Shown: one piece after another, positions 61,896 through 64,000 of the stretch
Layout: every line of letters starts with the position of its first letter
Position numbering within the stretch: position 1 is the first letter of the stretch
Assembly: GCF_000429425.1 (NCBI RefSeq)
Contig: NZ_AUBV01000004.1
Coordinates: forward strand, 248,001 to 312,000
Length of the DNA stretch: 64,000 nucleotides
Source of the DNA: Algoriphagus mannitolivorans DSM 15301
GTDB taxonomy: Bacteria > Bacteroidota > Bacteroidia > Cytophagales > Cyclobacteriaceae
Direction of reading: 5' to 3'
Translations under genes and position numbers: made by a program
Notes under the pieces: generated by a model
Database searches by the model: none
What the model was told of the DNA's origin: nothing
Seen by the model: the letters and a program-made list of their open reading frames with translations, nothing else

Positions 61896-62666
61896 TTAGA
61901 GCTTAATTTCTCCTAAGAAGTGATCAAAAGTATCTCCTCTCAGTCCCAAACGAATGGTCTCCAAGGGGATAACTTCAGAAGGGCTGATATTTCCCAGATT
62001 TACATTTGCTCCGAGTAACTTGATAAACCAAACTTGCTGGGATTTCTGTGGTGCTTCCCAAATGATTCTTTCTTCAGGAACTTGAGTCAGAATTTCTTCC
62101 ACCAGACCTTGGCGTACTTCTCCCGAATCTCTGAAAAGACCCACGTTTCCTCCTTCTCTGGCTTCTCCGATTACCTTCCATGCACCTGCACTGAGTTCGG
62201 TCTGCATTTGTTCGATCCACTTGTAAGGAGGGATAATTTTCGCTGCGTCTTTGGATCCCACTTCGGAAAGTACAGTTACCTGTTGGGCAAGTGTGCTGAT
62301 GAATTCACACTTTTTGTCATGGTTAAGAGAGATGGAACCGTCAGAAACCTCAGCATATTGAAGTTCAAATTTGTCAAGCACTTTTCGGTAGTCTTCAAAT
62401 TGACCACGTACAATAAAGGCTTCAAAAAGAGTTCCTCCAAAATAAACTGGAATGCCGGCTTCCTTGTAAACGGCAATTTTTTCTTTCAGGTGTTTAGTAA
62501 CATAAGAAGTCGCCCAACCCAACTTCACAATGTCCACGTAATCCGAACAGCTATCTACAAAATCTTCAGTTTCCCTGAGGCTTAGACCTTTGTCCATCGC
62601 CATAGTAAATCCCGTGTTACGAGGCTTTTCAGTCCGCACAGGAAGATTCTTCAGCACATAATTCAT
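61896..62666 (-). CDS. comA: Phosphosulfolactate synthase (ComA-like)
   Basis: 256 aa, ComA family TIM barrel. Landmarks: GFTMAMDKGLSLRETEDF, DIVKLGWATSYV, IPVYFGGTLFEAF, YAEVSDGSISL, EVGSKDA, KVIGEAREGGNVGLFRDSG, IIWEAPQKSQQVWFI and GANVNLGNI. The enzyme adds sulfite to phosphoenolpyruvate, giving phosphosulfolactate. In archaea this begins coenzyme M synthesis; in Bacteroidota a link to sulfolactate, cysteate or sulfonolipid precursors is possible, but not shown here. The gene is alone, bracketed by a terminator and a non-coding leader. Confidence 0.92.
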   Translation of the reverse strand: MNYVLKNLPVRTEKPRNTGFTMAMDKGLSLRETEDFVDSCSDYVDIVKLGWATSYVTKHLKEKIAVYKEAGIPVYFGGTLFEAFIVRGQFEDYRKVLDKFELQYAEVSDGSISLNHDKKCEFISTLAQQVTVLSEVGSKDAAKIIPPYKWIEQMQTELSAGAWKVIGEAREGGNVGLFRDSGEVRQGLVEEILTQVPEERIIWEAPQKSQQVWFIKLLGANVNLGNISPSEVIPLETIRLGLRGDTFDHFLGEIKL

Positions 62667-62775
62667 GTGTTTTTGATTTGTTTTTTAATTGCCACATGAA
62701 ACCTCGCATGTTGAATAATCATCACCGCTTGTGACGTATTAATCATGCTTGATTCCATCTGCTAGGTTTTAATGT

Positions 62776-64000
62776 TTAAGAGGGCAGTTGATTATCCCGA
62801 TATTGGTCTATGATCTTGTAGATTGCCTTTTGCTGCTTGAGCTCCGGCATGAGTTCATACAAGATCGTATGCCTTTCGAAGTCCAAAGTTAAGGCATTTT
62901 CTAAATAAGTGAAGGCTTCTTTGTATTTGCCCATTTTGATCAAATACACTACCATGCGATAGTACAATTCAGGTTCTTCGGGAGATTCTTCGATACCTTC
63001 CCGAACGACGTCAATGGCTTCCTCAAAACGGTTTTGCTCGAAATAAATCACGGAAAGATTCACGTAAGTTTCCATGATTCCAGGCTCCAGATTGATGGCC
63101 TCTTCGTAAGCCTCCGAGCTAGCCTGCATGTTCCCCAAGTTAAATTCAGCATCCGCCAGTCCAACCCAATAATTGGGATTGTCTTTGTTGAGGTTAAGGG
63201 CTTTTCGGAAATAATGGATGGCCTCAAAAAACTTCTCTTTTTTCAGCATGCACATACCCAGGCCAAACCAGGCATCGTCGTACTCTTCATCCAGTTTTGC
63301 GGATTTCTTAAAGTACTTGAATGCCTCCTCGATATTACCGAGCTTTTCATGGGCGGCGCCCATGTAGCAGCAGTTTTCTGCATTGGCTCCTTCGCAATTG
63401 ATTGTATTTTGGTAAGCTTCCACAGCAGCCTGATATTGCTGGGTATTCATCAGGGAATTTCCCATGTTGAAATACGCCGAGGCAAAGGAATCATCAATCA
63501 ACAAGGCGTATTCATAGGCTTGGATCGCGTCCTCAAATCTACCGAGTCGGTTGTAAACCACTCCTAGGTTATACCAGGCTCCTGCCGAATAGGGGTCTTG
63601 ATCGATAAATTCCTGGTAGAATTCCAAAATTTCATCAAAAGAGCCTTCTTCCTCTGTAATCATGGCTAGCTGAAAGAGCGCATCTTCATGATTGATCCTG
63701 TTTTTGACCGCTTCTTTGTAGTACTCACTGGCCTTGGAATTATCTCCCTTTGCCCGGTATAGGTTTCCCAAAGAATAGAATACCTCTGCCTTGTCCTCTG
63801 CCAAGGGAATAAAACTTTCCAAAAGGTCTATTCCATCTTGCGGGTTTCCAGCCAAAATATGGGCATTGGCCAAAGCCAATAGAATCTCCTCGTTATTGGG
63901 GGAGAGGTTGTTTAGATTTTCCAGAATACTCAAGCCTTCGTCTAGCTCATCATTAAAAATGAGGCATTGGGCTTTAAGCAAGCGGATTTCCACAGAAAAA
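62776..64000 (-). CDS. Tetratricopeptide-repeat protein (partial, runs off right edge)
   Basis: At least 405 aa. The minus-strand frame remains open past the right edge (no stop between the GTG at 63993 and 64000), so the N-terminus lies outside the window. The visible part is an array of about ten TPR units (for example AWYNLGVVYNRLGRFEDAIQAYEYALLID and repeats with FNMGNSL, WVGLADAEFNLG), with no signal peptide or catalytic domain in view. It resembles long cytosolic TPR proteins found widely in Bacteroidota; the partner is unknown. Confidence 0.88.
   Translation of the reverse strand, partial: FSVEIRLLKAQCLIFNDELDEGLSILENLNNLSPNNEEILLALANAHILAGNPQDGIDLLESFIPLAEDKAEVFYSLGNLYRAKGDNSKASEYYKEAVKNRINHEDALFQLAMITEEEGSFDEILEFYQEFIDQDPYSAGAWYNLGVVYNRLGRFEDAIQAYEYALLIDDSFASAYFNMGNSLMNTQQYQAAVEAYQNTINCEGANAENCCYMGAAHEKLGNIEEAFKYFKKSAKLDEEYDDAWFGLGMCMLKKEKFFEAIHYFRKALNLNKDNPNYWVGLADAEFNLGNMQASSEAYEEAINLEPGIMETYVNLSVIYFEQNRFEEAIDVVREGIEESPEEPELYYRMVVYLIKMGKYKEAFTYLENALTLDFERHTILYELMPELKQQKAIYKIIDQYRDNQLPS

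Noticed and set aside
1-64000. tRNA, rRNA or tmRNA genes
   Set aside because: No cloverleaf with T-loop consensus or rRNA core sequence was recognised on either strand by eye; a covariance-model scan would be decisive.

Overview
The window is a Bacteroidota chromosome segment, most likely Cytophagales/Cyclobacteriaceae and plausibly Algoriphagus. This is inferred from moderate GC, promoters of the TTTG-N20-TAnnTTTG type used by this phylum, Bacteroidota-style families (a DUF6427-like membrane protein, a very short pterin dehydratase beside DUF493, SPII lipoproteins) and an injection-system locus laid out like the characterised Algoriphagus one. No tRNA, rRNA, CRISPR array, integrase or insertion sequence was seen.

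Left part (1-7.0 kb): ordinary genes. These are a truncated ABC exporter, a sarcosine-oxidase-like flavoenzyme, a coiled-coil membrane protein, a secreted TPR protein, rbfA with a LolC/E-type permease, and a polytopic membrane protein.

Centre (8.7-35.8 kb, possibly from 7.1 kb): a nearly gap-free co-directional cluster for an extracellular contractile injection system (eCIS, Afp/PVC/AlgoCIS class). The order is sheath-terminator/cap (DUF4255), an unassigned 376-aa protein, two sheaths, two tube proteins, a 51-aa DUF5908 protein, a LysM-bearing tube/baseplate adaptor, VgrG-like spike hub, PAAR tip, gp25 wedge, baseplate J-like protein with a helix-hairpin-helix insert, a 1396-aa baseplate protein, an 1123-aa protein in the tail-fibre position, tape measure, AAA+ ATPase, a 61-aa basic protein, and a 1248-aa cargo. 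The cargo has DUF4157 near the N-terminus, three 138-residue repeats, and a C-terminal nuclease-like domain with lower GC than the rest of the gene. There is no capsid, terminase, integrase, membrane anchor complex or recognisable lysis gene, so this is neither a prophage nor a standard T6SS.

Right part (35.9-64 kb): housekeeping and envelope genes. They are a lipoprotein subtilase; glyA-tatC-rpiB; two small unknowns; an AEC transporter; suhB; rsmI-PCD-DUF493; an envelope cluster (coaX, outer-membrane barrel, periplasmic TPR protein, lptC, small membrane protein, CNNM/CBS protein, PpiD-like foldase); anmK; an amino-acid dehydrogenase; nhaD; a 559-bp intergenic region with a stem-loop array; a lipoprotein; tag; alr; purU; aroE; a DUF368 lipid-carrier translocase; a ComA-like phosphosulfolactate synthase; and a TPR protein running off the right edge.

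Several starts were moved downstream from the longest frame because the upstream part is promoter sequence or lacks family homology. All family assignments come from reading the translated sequence; no database search was run.
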